Positions 1 to 13,000 of a DNA stretch of 64,000 nt are shown here, piece by piece. Every line of letters begins with the position of its first letter. Positions within the stretch are counted from its first letter, which is position 1. Both the position numbers and the translations under genes were made by a program. The stretch is from Amblyornis subalaris (taxonomy: Eukaryota > Chordata > Aves > Passeriformes > Ptilonorhynchidae): NCBI GenBank assembly GCA_018881555.1, contig JACAXG010000165.1, positions 1,473,174-1,537,173 of the forward strand, written 5' to 3'. Under the pieces are notes generated by a model. The model had not been told where the DNA came from. It saw nothing but the letters and a program-made list of their open reading frames with translations, and made no database searches.

Positions 1-1082
1 GAGTATCTTGCAGAACTATTGGCACGATAAAACATGGGATGTCATACTGGTAAATGCCACATGCGGTGGTCATTTTTGGACAGCTTCTCACTGCCCACAA
101 CAAACCGTTCGGAGTCACCGTGGATTGTTATCTGAGCACATCACTGAAATGTTCAGCTGCAGCCAAAAAAGGCAGAACTCACACTGGAAACAAAAAGGTG
201 CTGGTATATATTCTTGTATACTAGATACACATGTTGTGCCTGCATCTTGAGTACCACGTACCAGCCAGTCACCTTCTCTCAAAAAGACTGACACAGACCT
301 GGAGATGATAGAGAAAAGCCGAATGGGGATGATTAAGGGACTGGGATAACTTCTGTAGAAAGAGAGATTAAACAAGGAGAAGCAGATGACAGTGGTAAAG
401 AGCAAAGATCTATAATATAGTGTTCAGCAGGGAGAAGTTGAGTAAAGAATGACCTTAATAAACTTGGCTGTTTCTCACAGCACAGAGGAAGCGCATCCAG
501 CAAAATAATTTATTAGACGGGAGGTTAAGGAAGTCCTTTTTCAACACAGTTGATTTGTAGAACATGTTGCTATGAGATGGCATGAAGACTGAAAATACAC
601 ACAGATTCCTAAAGGAACCAGACACCTCAATGGCAGAGATGTGTTTCAGGGTCTGTGAAACTTGATGGTCAGTGTGTGACCTCCAGCTCTAGAAGTTCCT
701 GATTGTTGCAGGCTGGAAGAATGTGTCCTTAGGGGAGATCACTCTGTCAAATCATGCTGTGATTTTTATGTGCCAGCGCCAAATTGTCAGGGATAGGGCA
801 CTAGATCAGAAGAATTGTTGGTGTAATCCACTGAGGTGGTTCTGGTTACTAGATCGTGCTGGAGCAGTGGGGTGAAAACGAACTGATTTGGTTTATGAGC
901 ACTTCTGCTCTCACAACTCTTCTGCAGGAGTCATGCACAGGTCACCACAGATTTTCTTATCACTTTTATTAGCAAGTCTGGAGGGACTTTGAGGGGAAGG
1001 GAACTGGTGCAGGCATAGCCCATCTGCTGGCTCAGTGTGCCAGGCACTGCTGTGGTTATAGCAGGGTGTGCCAGCCCAGTGA

Positions 1083-1111
1083 CCTGGCAGGTGCCTGGCA
1101 GGTGCCTGGCA
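1083..1111. repeat. 11-bp tandem repeat, about 2.6 copies
   Basis: The unit cctggcaggtg occurs twice in a row and is followed by a partial third copy. It is a small local duplication with no visible role. Confidence 0.85.
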
Positions 1112-1506
1112 TTAGCTGTCCGGTCCTATCTTGTTCCCCCTTGGCTTCTGATTAGGATATGTCCTGATGGAACAAAATCTGACTTCTTAGAGCCTCTTAT
1201 TTACATAACCGTGGGTGGTGGTGTTATGCATCCAAATGTCTTGTCCCACGGAAAGGGGAAAGAACAGGCTCTTGCAAATTCTATTGTGAATTCCTTTATC
1301 CTTTCCAAGTCCTATGTTGCAATTTCCTTTACAGTCTAAATAGCAAAATGTCTCCAGTCTCCCTCCACTGAGAACTGTGAAAGGTTGGAACTGCAAAGCC
1401 TTGAAAAGTCTATTTGCTGATAATGAAGTACTCGGTTTAGGAGCATTTTCAGAAGCCACTGTTATTTTCTGGTCACCCTGTTGAAAACCTAGCAAACCAA
1501 TGTTTC

Positions 1507-1572
1507 TGGGTTTTTTATTTTGGTTGGGGGTTTTTTTGTTTGTTTTGGTGGGTTTTTTGGTTTTTTTTTTGT
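1507..1572. repeat. G/T-rich low-complexity tract
   Basis: Runs of T broken by GG or GGG fill this stretch. It is simple sequence, read as poly-lysine/asparagine on the minus strand, so the minus-strand open frame across it is not credible as a gene. Confidence 0.8.
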
Positions 1573-2451
1573 GGAAGCTGGCTGAGGCTGTAGCAAAAGC
1601 AAAAAGCAGTGATGAGCATATTATTTTTGTCTGCCATTCAGTTTGATGCAAGGGGATTCTTCACCAGCTATGCCTGATCATCGTATCACAGTGAGATTTA
1701 GGGAACACTGGACTCAATCCAGTCATAGTTTTACTTCTGCCTCGGTCCTTGAACTCACGAACATTAGAATGATTGTGCCTCTTTCAGTGGGATGGATAAA
1801 GAGTTTTAAAGCCCAGTTCCCCGCTCCCTACAGAGAAGAAAAAAAGTCTCCTGGCAGCCTCAAGCTGTTTTTAAACGAGACAAATGCCCATGGTGCCTGT
1901 CTGCCAGAGCCCCCCAGCCCCTACACCGAGTCCCTTTTTAGCACGCTTCTCCATGCAGCTATATCTGGCTCCAGTTCCTTGCTCTGGGAACGTGACCTCA
2001 TCGTTGTTTTGGTATTTCCAGTGATTCAGCCTGGTCCGGGGCAGGGAGGAGTCATTCCTGGTGCAGGCTGACAGGGTGTTTGTGCGTTTCTGGAATTCCA
2101 GAGCAGTGCAGCCTCAGCCCTTCCGCTGCTTTGACAGCTCGGCTGAGGCCGGGCTGGTGCACAGCATTCCTGCCTGGCAGATGGCCTGGGCGCAGCTGGT
2201 AGAAGGACTGATGCTCCTGCTTTTGTGGGTCATGGGGATCCCTGTCTTTGCAGGGTACCTGCTGTGGTGAGGGTGAAGAAAGCTGCGAGCAGTAGCTTGT
2301 ATGTCAAGGAAAGCCGCAAGGAATATCAGCTTTATGGGTGGAAAAAAAAGTCCCACAGAATCCTCATTCCTCTTTGTAGGCTGCCAGCATCCCATGAAGA
2401 AGTTAACTTCGCAATATCTCCTGCAGCTTGGTAAGTGTTATGGTCTTTGTT

Positions 2452-2522
2452 TTCCAGGGGAGGAAACTGAGGCACCAAGTGGGGAAGTGGTCTGCTTGAG
2501 GTTTGCACAGCTGAGCTAGAGG
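2452..2522 (+). mobile_element. MIR-like ancient SINE fragment
   Basis: The block beginning gaggaaactgaggcacc and running to cacagctgagc about 50 bases later matches the order of motifs in the MIR SINE tail (gaggaaactgaggcac, then aagt...cttg, then cacagct). MIR is an ancient amniote SINE that survives in birds as scattered old pieces. I recognised this by eye from the consensus and cannot give a score. Confidence 0.55.
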
Positions 2523-2867
2523 TCCCCCATGTCCTTACAGACTATGGTTGCTTGAGAACTACGTGAACTCCCTGTTCTTTGTTGCTGGTTTCACCCAGAG
2601 GTCACTGGTGTGAGCCATATGCCTGGTGGCTTATATGGTTTTATAAGTGGTTTTATATGCCTGCCTGGCACAGGGCTTATAGGCAGTGCCTGCTGTGGTA
2701 TGAAACGTCCCGAAACAGCTCCTTCCCAGCCTCTCCCTGAGGTCTTGCAAGGCTCGTTTGATGGGCCGTGGTTGAAACCTGCAAACCTCTCCTCTGCTGC
2801 TGGTTCTAGTAGAAGGCAGAGTGGAGGCAAAGCCCCTGAACCTTTTGACCCCTTGCTTCTTAACCCT

Positions 2868-3004
2868 GAGATTGTCTCACTTGGTTCGAGCATGGTGCTC
2901 ATAATGCGAAGGTTGTGGGTTTGATCCCTGTATGGGCCATTCACTTAAGAGCTGGACTTGATGATCCTTGTGTGCCACTTCCAACTCAAAATATTCTGTG
3001 ATTC
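2868..3004 (+). mobile_element. tRNA-Ile-derived SINE with CR1 tail (TguSINE1-like)
   Basis: The first 70 bases read like an isoleucine tRNA gene: an A-box-like start near 2872-2884, an aataatg anticodon-loop region, the B box ggtttgatccc at 2918-2928 and the acceptor-like end tatgggcca. A CR1-type tail follows (gctggacttgatgatcc, then ttccaactc, then attctgtgattc). This head-plus-tail design is that of TguSINE1, a passerine SINE moved by CR1 machinery. It is not a working tRNA gene, because the stems are mismatched and the CR1 tail is fused on. Confidence 0.8.
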
Positions 3005-3430
3005 CTTTCCAGCCTAGTCCCTATCTCTTAGCTTTTGTATCTGGTGTAAATCCAGCTGCAATACAGCTTGTATATTACCCTGAGATGGCAGGGAAAGAAG
3101 AATCCTGGCAGGAGGTAGCAAAGACATTGAACTGGGGAGAGGGTAAGTCTCAAAGACGTGAAGCCCCTGAGCATGGAGAGAGGGCCTGGAAAACGGGGAT
3201 GGGCTCCCTTGTGCACCATGAGCTGGTCCGGCAGAGGAACGGAGCAATGCTGCAATCAGCCTTTCTCCCTGGTGCGGTGGGCTGCTGTGGCGCTCTGCAC
3301 CAGAGAAGGTGTGGGGCTGGGGCTGTCCCAAGTGGGGTGCAAGATGGGAAGTTGGATAGGTTTGCAGCACTGCTAGCAGGTACTGCATATGGAGCTCAGG
3401 AGCTGCTGGAGAGTGTGGGGTTGCGGGGGG
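3005..3430. other. Non-coding stretch before CpG-rich patch
   Basis: Several open frames overlap on both strands, but none shows splice sites or a recognisable domain. GC content rises toward the CpG-rich patch that follows. Confidence 0.5.
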
Positions 3431-4000
3431 TCTCCCCTCGCTAGTGCGGTCACTGCACCCCATGGCTTCCCCTGGCAGGCAGCTGCCCTCCCAACCCCCC
3501 GTCCCAGCAGGCGGGCAGCGGACCCATCCCGCAGAGCCCTGCCACGCTCTCCCTGTTTTCTGTGCCTGCTGTAAATGGCTCTCTGTAACACGAGCTGCAT
3601 TTCTGCCATAGCCCTCTCCTGTGCGCATCTGTATTTACGCCGGGGCTTTCATTAGCGATCTGGCCCTCGCCCTCGCTCCGCTCTCCTGCCCACACGCTCG
3701 CTGAGTGAGGCGCTGGCACCGCTGTGCCCGACCAGGGGCAGGTGGCTGGCAGCAGGAGGAATTCCTCAGCCGGCTCCTGTCTGGAAGAAGTGCCTTGTCA
3801 TGTTGCCTGTTGCCCGCCATCCTGCAACACCAGGGGAGCAGCCGGCGGAGACTCCGCGCAGCACGGCTCGCTGATCCCTCAGCCGGCACGGGGACAGCCT
3901 GGTTTTGCTTTGGATTATCGCTGGCTCTGCATGCGGTGTTCCTCCTGCGGCTCTCATGCCATTGCTGCTGCGCTCGGCTTCCAGCTGCGGTGAGCTGAGC
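3430..4000 (+). promoter_or_regulatory. CpG-rich patch with splice donor: candidate distal promoter and first exon
   Basis: CpG dinucleotides are clearly denser than in the flanks (about 3500-3560, 3640-3720 and 3830-3980). The patch ends in a good donor, ctgcg|gtgagc, with the exon edge at 3989. That is the usual pattern of a CpG-island promoter with a non-coding first exon. It could be a distal first exon of RUSC2, whose 5' end is long and multi-exonic in mammals, or belong to an unrelated transcript. No TATA box is evident. No open frame through the donor is convincing. Confidence 0.35.
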
Positions 4001-6429
4001 CCACGTCCTGGGGAGATTGTATCTGGCAAGGTAGGAGCTGATCCCTTCTGTTTGTTCTGACAAAAGTAAGGCGACCGGTCCTGCCCCTGCCTGGACAGCA
4101 TGTGTCAATTAGTGGGTTTATTTTGCATTGTTCTGTAGCTCTGATCAGCAGTCAGTATGCTGCTCAGGCCGTAGCTTCTCTTGCAGGGAAAGAAAATGTA
4201 TATATACATTTTATTTTTACCTACACACTGGAAAAATCAAACTTTGTGTCCTTTTCTGCTTCAAGATGGAGTCTTCTCTTCTGTGTCTTCTCTGTTCTCA
4301 TGCAGCATCCTGTGCATGCTCTCCAGGTCATGTCACCTGCTTCTCAAAGGGGATGTGAGAGTAGAGAGCAGTCTGATGTGTCGTTGGAGAAAGGGGGAGG
4401 GAGGAGAAACTCATGGAAGACAAAAATCAAGGAAGTTCAATAGGGTCAGAAATGGCTTTAGAGAAGTTATTTTTAACCCCGAAAATCAGACAGGGAAAGA
4501 GCCTCCTCTCCCTGAATAATCTAAAAAGGGTGGTTTGGTTTTGAGGTTTTTAGTTTCCTTTAGTCCCTTAGGGCATGCTGTTTTGATATGGAAAGGCCTG
4601 AGGCTTCTGCTGTCCCTAGGGAGGAAGGACAGTCGGTCTTGTTAGTCTGGTGCCTTCTTTCCAGTGAACCTTGCCGATATTTAATGCTTCTCCTGCCCCC
4701 ACTACTGCACACCTTTGCTGGTGCCACATAGAGAAAAGAGGTGATGACCAAGAAACCCTACCCCTGATGGATTTCCCTGCAGTAGCCAAGGAGAGATAAA
4801 ACAGGAGGGCATCAGCATTTTCTGTGTTTAGGCACAACTGTTCCCTTTTTAGTCCACAGCAGCTGGGATGTGTGCTCAGCCATCCATCTTCCCTGGGCTT
4901 AATGTACCTGGGCTTCCCTCCCATATGGATGAGAGTCTGTCTCTTCAGCAGGACAGACAAGGATACCAGGCCTCCTGTGGGTGATGGCTCACTTCTGAGG
5001 ACTAGCCCAAACAGCAAACCATGTTTTAGGGCCCCCTACATCCCTGTGAGGAGGATAAAGGGGTGCTCGAGCTTTCCCCAGCATATCCTGCGGTGCTGCC
5101 AGTGGGTGTATAAATAGTGCCCACAGTGTACTATTTTGGTGACAAGCTCTTCCCAGGATTCATCCAAAGAGTTATGTGAGCAAGCGTTAAAAATAACACC
5201 AAGCCCTGCCCAAGTGCTGGCGTCATTTCAGCCAAAGTGTTGGGAATCTTCCATAGAGAGCAGCCTTGGACCCTTGGGAGGGGGCAGCGAGAGGGGGCAG
5301 CAGGAGGGGGCCCAGTGTGGCTTCCCATGTTTTCCTCCTCTTGCTGTCCTGCCGACTACAGAGGACTGTGACCCTCAGCTTCAGCAGATGTGCTGATCAC
5401 CAAGAAGGTGTGAGACTTTCACTTCTAATTAGGTTATTTGCCACTGGGCTTTCCCTGTGTGTTCTGAGTATTATCGCTGGGTCTAATGAGAGGTACAGGA
5501 AATTTAATCTAGCTTTAACCTAGCCTGCTGCCTGGTGCCTGCTGGTGGCCAGAGCTAGCTGCTTCATTAGAAAGTCCTGGGCTGTAGAGTGGCATATGTA
5601 GGCATTCTGGTCCTGGGTTAGGTTTATCCCGAGGACTGGTAGCTGGAGATTAGTTTGACTGTGGAAAGGATATTAAATCTGTGTGTGGTGTTATGGCTAT
5701 AGCTCTGGACATTCTTGCTATTCATTTAAACACAAAAGTCTGCCCTTTTTGTGGTGTGGTCGGTGCCTTTAACTGAGAGCTGGACCACACAGCAGAGATA
5801 TCTGGGGAGCCACGCTCCTTGAGCTGTGCAGCCACTGCAAGATGCACCATCCCACTGTGAAGCTGGAGCTGTGGTTTGTTTCCTCAGGCTGGAATTTACC
5901 TGTTGTTGGTTCTATGCTGGTTATGCAATTCAGCTACTCTGATGCTGCTGCAGCATGCTGCTGTGTGCTGGACAACAGGAGACGTCACTGGAAGGCAGCA
6001 GACCTCACTGAGTCAATGTGTGGAGCCCAGGGCTCACAAAAATGCTTCTTGAGGGGCACATGCTCAAAGGAGCCCTGTCTGAAGAAAGAGCTGATCCCTC
6101 TTGCAGATGGATGTTGTGGCTTCACTCTGGCCTAGTCTCATATGGGGTGTAGAACCCCCCTGTCGGAGTAGAGCACCCATTACTGTTACACAGCTTAATA
6201 CATGAAGCCTCACACACAGGAGAACAGAAGGAGATGAGACGTACTCTGGGTGCAATCGTAGAGGTGAAGCTGGGGCTCACCTATTTGCTCTGAGCTGACA
6301 GCAGCAGTATCATGGACAGGGATACATCTCTTTCAGATGCTGGAGTTCAGGACTACAGCATTAATCTCCCTTTATTGCTCCTTTGCCTCCATCAATCAGT
6401 TCTAGTTTCTGGCTTTGTAGAGGAAGGGC

Positions 6430-6488
6430 TGGATGCTTATGGCTGGACTCAATGATCTTAGAGGTTTTTTCCAATCTAGATGATCCCA
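6430..6488 (+). mobile_element. CR1 LINE tail, old
   Basis: The sequence ggctggactcaatgatctta is followed by gaggttttttccaatcta and gatgat. This is the 3' end of a CR1 element with several substitutions, so it is an old truncated copy. Confidence 0.7.
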
Positions 6489-6710
6489 GGATGCTGCAAT
6501 CTTTGAACACCCCCAGAAGGCCTGGGTTTATTTTAAGCTGAAAGAGAAGGTTGCTGTTAAAGCAGCAAGCGTGCGAAAATTGCTAAAAAGGTCACAAGTG
6601 CTGCTGGACACTCTATGCTTCACCTCCTCTGATATGGGATTACTAATTCTGGCAGATGTTCCCAGGGATGGAGAGAAGGTCCTGTTAGAACATCATGAGC
6701 AAGCATTTTC

Positions 6711-6756
6711 TCTGGCTGTTGCACTGAGAATGATCTGGCTGTTGCACTGAGAATGA
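6711..6756. repeat. Exact 23-bp tandem duplication
   Basis: Two adjacent identical copies of a 23-base unit starting tctggctgttgcactg occupy 6711-6733 and 6734-6756. Perfect identity suggests a recent slippage or repair duplication. Confidence 0.95.
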
Positions 6757-9700
6757 GTGAGAGCAGAGCAGATGCTCGGCTTCTGGCTTGGACTGTTGCA
6801 TCTCCAGTGCTCCATCCTTCTCCCCCTCTCACCTTTTAGCTGGTCTTCTCTTTTCCGTGCTGCGTGTGAGAGGCACAGGCTGGGTGTGTGCACAGGATGG
6901 AGTGCTTTCTTAAGTGTGTATTGAAAGCACAGACTTCAGAGTTGTCCGGACGTGGAAGTACATCATGGAGATGAAATGCATGTTTCTGTTTTTCCAGGAA
7001 CGTGCTTTGGGCGATCAGTCCTTCATCAGGGGCTTCCTGCTCCTCGGTTATTGTGTTCCTTCCTGCTCCTCTCCCATGTCCAGCCAACAAAGGAGCTCTC
7101 TGAGTCACTATTGTGGCTGCTTATTATTAGGCCTCAGCCAAGGCTCTGTGTATCATCATATATTAGAGAGCTCCTGAGGGTTCTTTCAGGGCTCTTTCCA
7201 CCCTGGCATGCCCTTATTCCTCTGACTGGAATGTGTCTGGAGTGTGTGGAGACACGTCTTGTTTGTTGTCCTCAAGCACCTCTTTGCTGGATGTTTCTTG
7301 ATAGTTTTCTAACAGTTCTTCTATCTAGAAGAGTTTTCTAGACTATTCACCAATAGCCTGTGTGGTGCCAGAGCCACACACCAGAGATTCCAGGAGTTCC
7401 TGAAGTGCCGAGATACCTCCAGGGGGAACTTGCAGAGCAGTGTGCCCTGGCTCTTTCATCTGCCTCACAGGAGGCTGAGCCCTGTTTCAGTGTGTCCGAC
7501 ACAATCCAGGCTTGGCACATTTGTCAGCCATCCCCTGTGACCTGCTTTGCCTTCGTGGCCTGCTTCATCGCTGCTGCCCAGGCTTTGCCTCTGCCAGCTT
7601 TTATTTCCTATTTTAAAGAACAGGACGGGATTTCCTCCCACAGAGAGATCCCCTTTATCCCTGCAGCGTTTCCTTCGCCGTGGGTCTTTCTCCAGCCTGA
7701 GCCAAATCGTTGCCCACAGCCAACAGATTTCCCATTTCTGCTTCCGTGTGCCTGCCTGCGTATGGGATGGCTGCCTGTTGTTTGAACGTGGCTTTTGGAG
7801 GAGGTAGACCTTGCACAGCTGGCCTCCCAGCAGTGGGGAGCTGCGAGTTAAGACTCTTTGTGCCAATTAAACGTGCACCGATAAGCACATACAGCCACAA
7901 GGTTGCTTAATGACGGGCTGACCTGACACGGAGACCCTGAGTACAGCTGACTGATGATCCATGACAGCTTGCTCTGTTAGATGGGAAGACGACAATAATA
8001 ATCAGAGAGAAATTTAGAAGGGTTCTCAGCTGTGACCGAGGATCGCCTCCAACGAGACCAAATTCACCAGGAAAAGTTCTCTTCTCTGTGGTGGATGAAA
8101 GGAGGGCGAATCCACTGGCTGAAAGCTCACACTAAGCATATTCTGCTTAGGGAAAAAATACATCTGGAGTATGTTTTTAACAGCCAGGTGGATTAGCAGC
8201 CAGATCAGCTGGCACAGGGTGCTCCTCCACCCTCAGCTGCACCTGTACGTTTGCGGTGTCTTTCCAGGAGCGTGTTTGTGTTTCTCCAGGTATTCTGCCT
8301 CACAGAATAAATTGCTCTCAGCTTTTAATCCCGCATTAGAGGCTTCCTGCTCCTCTGAGTCAAACAGAAGTCACACAACAGTAAGACCTCCAAAAGCCGT
8401 GTAATAGTCACGTCTCCCTGAACAGGAACAGTGGACTCCAGCTACGTCATTCCTTGGGTTTCTTCATTTAATCTCTGGAAGCTCCCACTGATAAGGACAT
8501 TACCTGCTTCATCCTTCATTTTAGCAATCCAGTCCCTTCCTTCTATTCATATCTCCTGATGCCATGGATTGACCAAGATTGTAAGGTGGGCATTTGTTTG
8601 GCAGCAAAGCTGGAAAAGTGTTCATTTCCAATTTTTCACAGTAATGTGAAAATTGCCTCTAAATTAAGTAAAGCAAAGAGATTCTGAGATACACAAGACC
8701 ATGGAAAATTTTAAGAAAACAATCTTGCCTCCTGACTGTTGTGCTTTTTTTGGTGTAATTATGAATGGCTAGTTTTATCTGTTAGGCCTGATGTCTAACC
8801 TCAGCTTCCCTGCCTGCCCCTCAGAGATCCTCTTCTTGCTGAGGATGTGGAGAACAGCTTGTGCACTAGCTCTTGGCAGCAGCCTTTTATGTATTTTGGA
8901 ACTACTTTCATGTACCCCCTAGTTTTCCCCAGAGAACTAACCGACTTGCTTTGCAGTTTACTCCTTTCTGTCCTTTTTTTCCTAGTCTTGGAGCTCTCAC
9001 CAGCGTGTCCATTTAGGATATGTCCATGAGCCATGTGCCAGTGTGGGCAGAGGGGAAGGATGACTCCAAGTCTTGCATATGACATGCCTATTCATACAGC
9101 CCTACATATTGTTTGCCTGCTTCAAAGCAAAATGCCACTCTTGCTCAAGCTCAGCCTGTGATCTGCAGTAACCACAGATCCCTTCGGAATGAGCAGGTCA
9201 TGCACGGTGATTAAGGGCGGGGATGTGCACCCTGTGCCGTGTGGGGTGTTATGGTAATGCCTGTAATTTATGTCAATTTGCTGTTTGTGCACAGACCTTA
9301 CCCCTTCAGCTAACAGTACTGGTACTGCAGACAGCCCAGGTGAAGAGTAAGAGACAACTGCTCCATCTGAGAGCCAGCAGGTTCGTGTACGAGTGGCGGA
9401 CGGGGGCTCGAGAAGTTTTCAGTGGTCCTGTTCCCCCTCCCCTTTGCAGCTGTTCCAGGTGCCTGCTGGGATGTGGGTGCTCAGGAGCCCAGGCAGTCTC
9501 TTGGGTAGCACTGAGTCCTCTGCCTGCCAATACTGTGCTGTTGCATTGCTGGTGGTAGGTGGGGTTTGAGTGAATCTCCAACAGTCTTTTTTAATCACAG
9601 ATGGCTTTGCAGAAGCACAGGCTGCCAAGACATTGCTCTGTTTGCCACTAAAACATAGCCAGCTGGGGCAAGTAACGCTGCAGAGCAGCACTTCATGTCC

Positions 9701-9966
9701 AGTTTGGGTGGTAAATGGAGAAACTTAGAGGGAAAAACAGTATAAACAACCATAATGGATATCATGTGTCTCTAGTAAATCAGATGGTGGTTGTGTTGGA
9801 AAGTGGAGTGGGAATGTTTGAGAGCAGGGAGGTCTGCTGGGAACGTGCTGTTCTTTGTGGCGAGTTCACAGATCTCCCTGCTTGACTTGTGCTGTTGCTG
9901 GGAACAGGGATGGCAGGGAAGTACTTTGGCATGTGCAGAGTGGTGTTAATGTGGGTTTTCTGCATG

Positions 9967-10050
9967 AATCATAGAATCATAGAATGGTCTAGATTGGAAT
10001 AGACCTTATAAAGATCATCAAGTTCCAACGTCCCTGCCGTGGGCAGGGAA
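9967..10050 (-). mobile_element. CR1 LINE tail
   Basis: The plus strand reads atcatagaatcatagaatgg, then a degenerate ttggaatagacctt, aagatcatcaagttccaac and ccctgccgtgggcaggg. This is the reverse complement of the CR1 3' end, so the element lies on the minus strand and is 5'-truncated. Confidence 0.9.
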
Positions 10051-13000
10051 ATCCAGAACAGTTTTCATACTTACTGTTGCCTTGGAAAACTGAAATGTTT
10101 ACGGCTCAGTCCCTGAGCAAGAGGCCAGGAGTTTTTTTCCATTCTTGGATGTGGCCTCTTGTGCATCCAACAGTGATGTTTTTCTTCTCCTCTGCTTGCC
10201 CTTTCCCTGCTTCATCCCTTCCATTGCAGTCCCTGTGGGCCGAGCCTCGTGTGCAGTGCAGTCACCCTCGCTTTGAGTCAGCCCGGCCATGCCCCTGGAG
10301 TGGGAAGGGAAATGTCACTTTGGTGCACATCATGGGAGCCATAAGCAGTCACCGTCCTCGAGCAGTGTGTGCCGTGTACACAGTGAACCATCTCAGGGCT
10401 GCAGATTCAGCTCAGCCCTGCAGCCTTTCAGCTGCTTAGTTGGAAGTACATAATTTTTATTTGAGGTCAGAATTCAGCAGAACTGTGGCTGCCAAATTCA
10501 CCAGCTCCAGTGTATTATGTTATGTGGCAACTTAAGGCTTTCCTCATGCCAGTGGGGAACTATTAAGTTATTGTGAAACTAGTCTTTTAGATAAATTGTG
10601 CTTTAGGAGCAGCATTGATCCTGTTTTGAAACTAACTTTAACAGGAGTGAAGCCAGTAACACCTTAATATCCAGTGTTACCATGGCTGCTCAGAGTGATT
10701 GTTTGCCAGATTAAAAGGCTTTTTTTTTTTTTTTAAATAATACCCTTTCTGCTTCTTTTGCCAAGGCTTTGACTGATGAGAGTTTATATTCCCAGTCAGT
10801 GTAGCATCAAAATCTGAGTGAGTGCTTGAAGAAACAGCTTTGCTCTTAGAGCTGAGCTCCTGCTTAAAAACCCTGAAACCTCAGACTGAATCAGTTATGT
10901 CCAGGCTTTGCTTTAATTCAAGATTTTCTATGCAGCTTCATGAGCCTGGTTTATCAGATTGAAGCTGAGCTTTCAGATATGATTCAGGAGCTGCTCTGCT
11001 GTTGGTGTACTGATTTCCCCCTGCCTAGAAATGTTCAGCTATTTCTTTGTGCTGTTGCATGGGCTGCACTAAGTATTAGGAGTAGAAGATGGGCACTAAG
11101 GGTTGGGCTATAGGGTCATTTCTCCTTTTCCCATAGAATTCCCAGTGATTCACATGTCCCTGTTACCCCAGTCTCCTTTGGGGTACAAACATGCTGGAAT
11201 CCTGGGCTGGAAGGGACTGGAAACAGACAGCTGGTTGTGGGCAGGGTTTGGTTTTCCCATAGATGTCTCAGTAGTGTAGAGGTATGTGGAACTCAGCCCA
11301 GCCCTGTGGGGAGCCGTGCCAGCACCAGCCCTATCTGGTAGTTGTGACTTTTTATGGAGCTTGTGAGGGCCTCTGTTCCTGGGCAGTGAAGCATCAATTG
11401 CCAGCAATTCAGTTCTGGAAGTTGGGAATTCAGATAGTGATTGGGATGGAGGAACCACCCTGCCCAGTATGATTTTTCTAGCAGTGGTTGTGGGTGGTCA
11501 GCGAAGAGGAGGAGGAGGACAAGCAAGTACCCTATCCTATTTTTTTTTCCAGGGGATTTGCTAATATTTTGTTTTGTAACCTGAAATGAATCTCTCAAGT
11601 GCTTGTCCTGCCTCCCCTTGAATCCATGTGTATTCCTTCCATCCTGTAGTACCCTTTGGGAGCTAAGAAGCAGTAAGCAGGCTAGAGGAAGATAACAGAA
11701 ATGTTGAAAGAGGAACTGCTGCTCTGAAGGGAAGTTGTTAGTGGAGATCAGCCTCAAAATGGAAGCTATTCAATACATGAAATAATGCTCTGAGCACTGA
11801 AAAGTAAGACTTCACTAGCGAGACTTCCTAAAGACACAAAGCTAGGAAGCATCATCAGAGGGTGTTCCATGTTATTCAGCTGGAAGAGCAGGGATTATTT
11901 CTTGAGAAGTAATACCACTGGCAACTGGATAGTTCAAAATTGCATGGCTGTGTGCATAAGAAATGAGCAAAAGGTCCAACTCCATCTGGGAGCTCACTGG
12001 GGACAGTGAGAGTGATGGAGGGAAAACTCAGGGTCTCAAAGTGGTGTGCAAGATAACTGTGAGCATCTAACACGATGTAGCCATGAAAAAGATAAATGTC
12101 ATCCAACGTGACACATGGGACAAAGCATTTCTAGCAGAGATGGGGAAATTTTAGCATATTAAGGCGTGGGAGACTTTGCTTGGAAGACTGTGTACATTTC
12201 CAGTCATTCTCTGAAGGCTGTGTGCAAACTGGGTCAGGTCCAGAGAAGGAATATGGGTATGATCAAAGAAATGGAAAACCTACCTAATGTGAAGTGATTA
12301 GAGAACTCAGATGATATAACTTTAAACACAGACTGGATAAATGCTGACGTTAAAGCTCATTTTTGGAACAGGAGTGAATAGGGGTGAGCTGTGCATGGAT
12401 AAAGATAAGCTGGAAATTCAGAGAATGTTCTTAAACATCAGAGGAATGAGTTTGGGGAATTAATTCTTTTGGAAGACAGTTAGCAAGCAACAAGAAATGT
12501 CCAACTTTTTTAGAAAAAACAGCAACAGCTTTCTCGTTTGAAGCCGTTTTCTCATTTGGAGGGGTGACTCCTGCCCCTGGGTTGCTATTCCTGAAGAAAT
12601 GAGTACTGCTGTTGTGGGCAGTGGGCAGGGCTCCCTGGGACCCAGGGTCATCATGGGGGGCTGGTGAACGCTGATGTTGAGAATGTGTCTGCGAGCGGCA
12701 CAACCCCACAGACTCCTGTGCCTCTGTCCTCGGATCCCCTTGGAAGGCAGGCTCTGTGGGGATCGGTTAGTGATCCCCCAGGGAGATGTGAGGGCTGAGC
12801 GCAGGCGTTTCCACTGTGCTAACATGTGTTTTTATCAATCTGCCTGGAATTTTGACCCTTCATTCAAAAGCTCCTGTATTTTTCCCGCTGAACAGAATAG
12901 ATGTCGAGCGCATGCCGATAACGATCAGCCCGTATTGATCTCTGTGTGTCAGAGAGATGTTGTTTTGACCTTGAAGCACAGAGCTTGAAGGAATGGGGAA

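Larger units (their letters stand above)
1..2440. other. Non-coding stretch, no gene seen
   Basis: No open frame here has splice signals, codon pattern or similarity that I can recognise. It contains a short 11-base tandem repeat (1083-1111) and a G/T-rich low-complexity tract (about 1507-1572). In the human locus the DNA before RUSC2 is intergenic or long 5' intron, and the same is likely here. Confidence 0.6.
4001..9966. other. Non-coding stretch
   Basis: No coding exon is recognised. It holds an old CR1 tail (6430-6488) and an exact 23-base duplication (6711-6756). The open frames on both strands (up to about 140 codons) show no domain or conserved splice context. Confidence 0.6.

Noticed and set aside
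2868..2940. Functional tRNA-Ile gene
   Set aside because: The tRNA-like part is fused to a CR1 tail and has mismatches in the stems, so it is a SINE.
11750..12450. Degraded CR1 or other LINE body
   Set aside because: A few phrases recall CR1 internal sequence, but the match is too weak to defend by eye.
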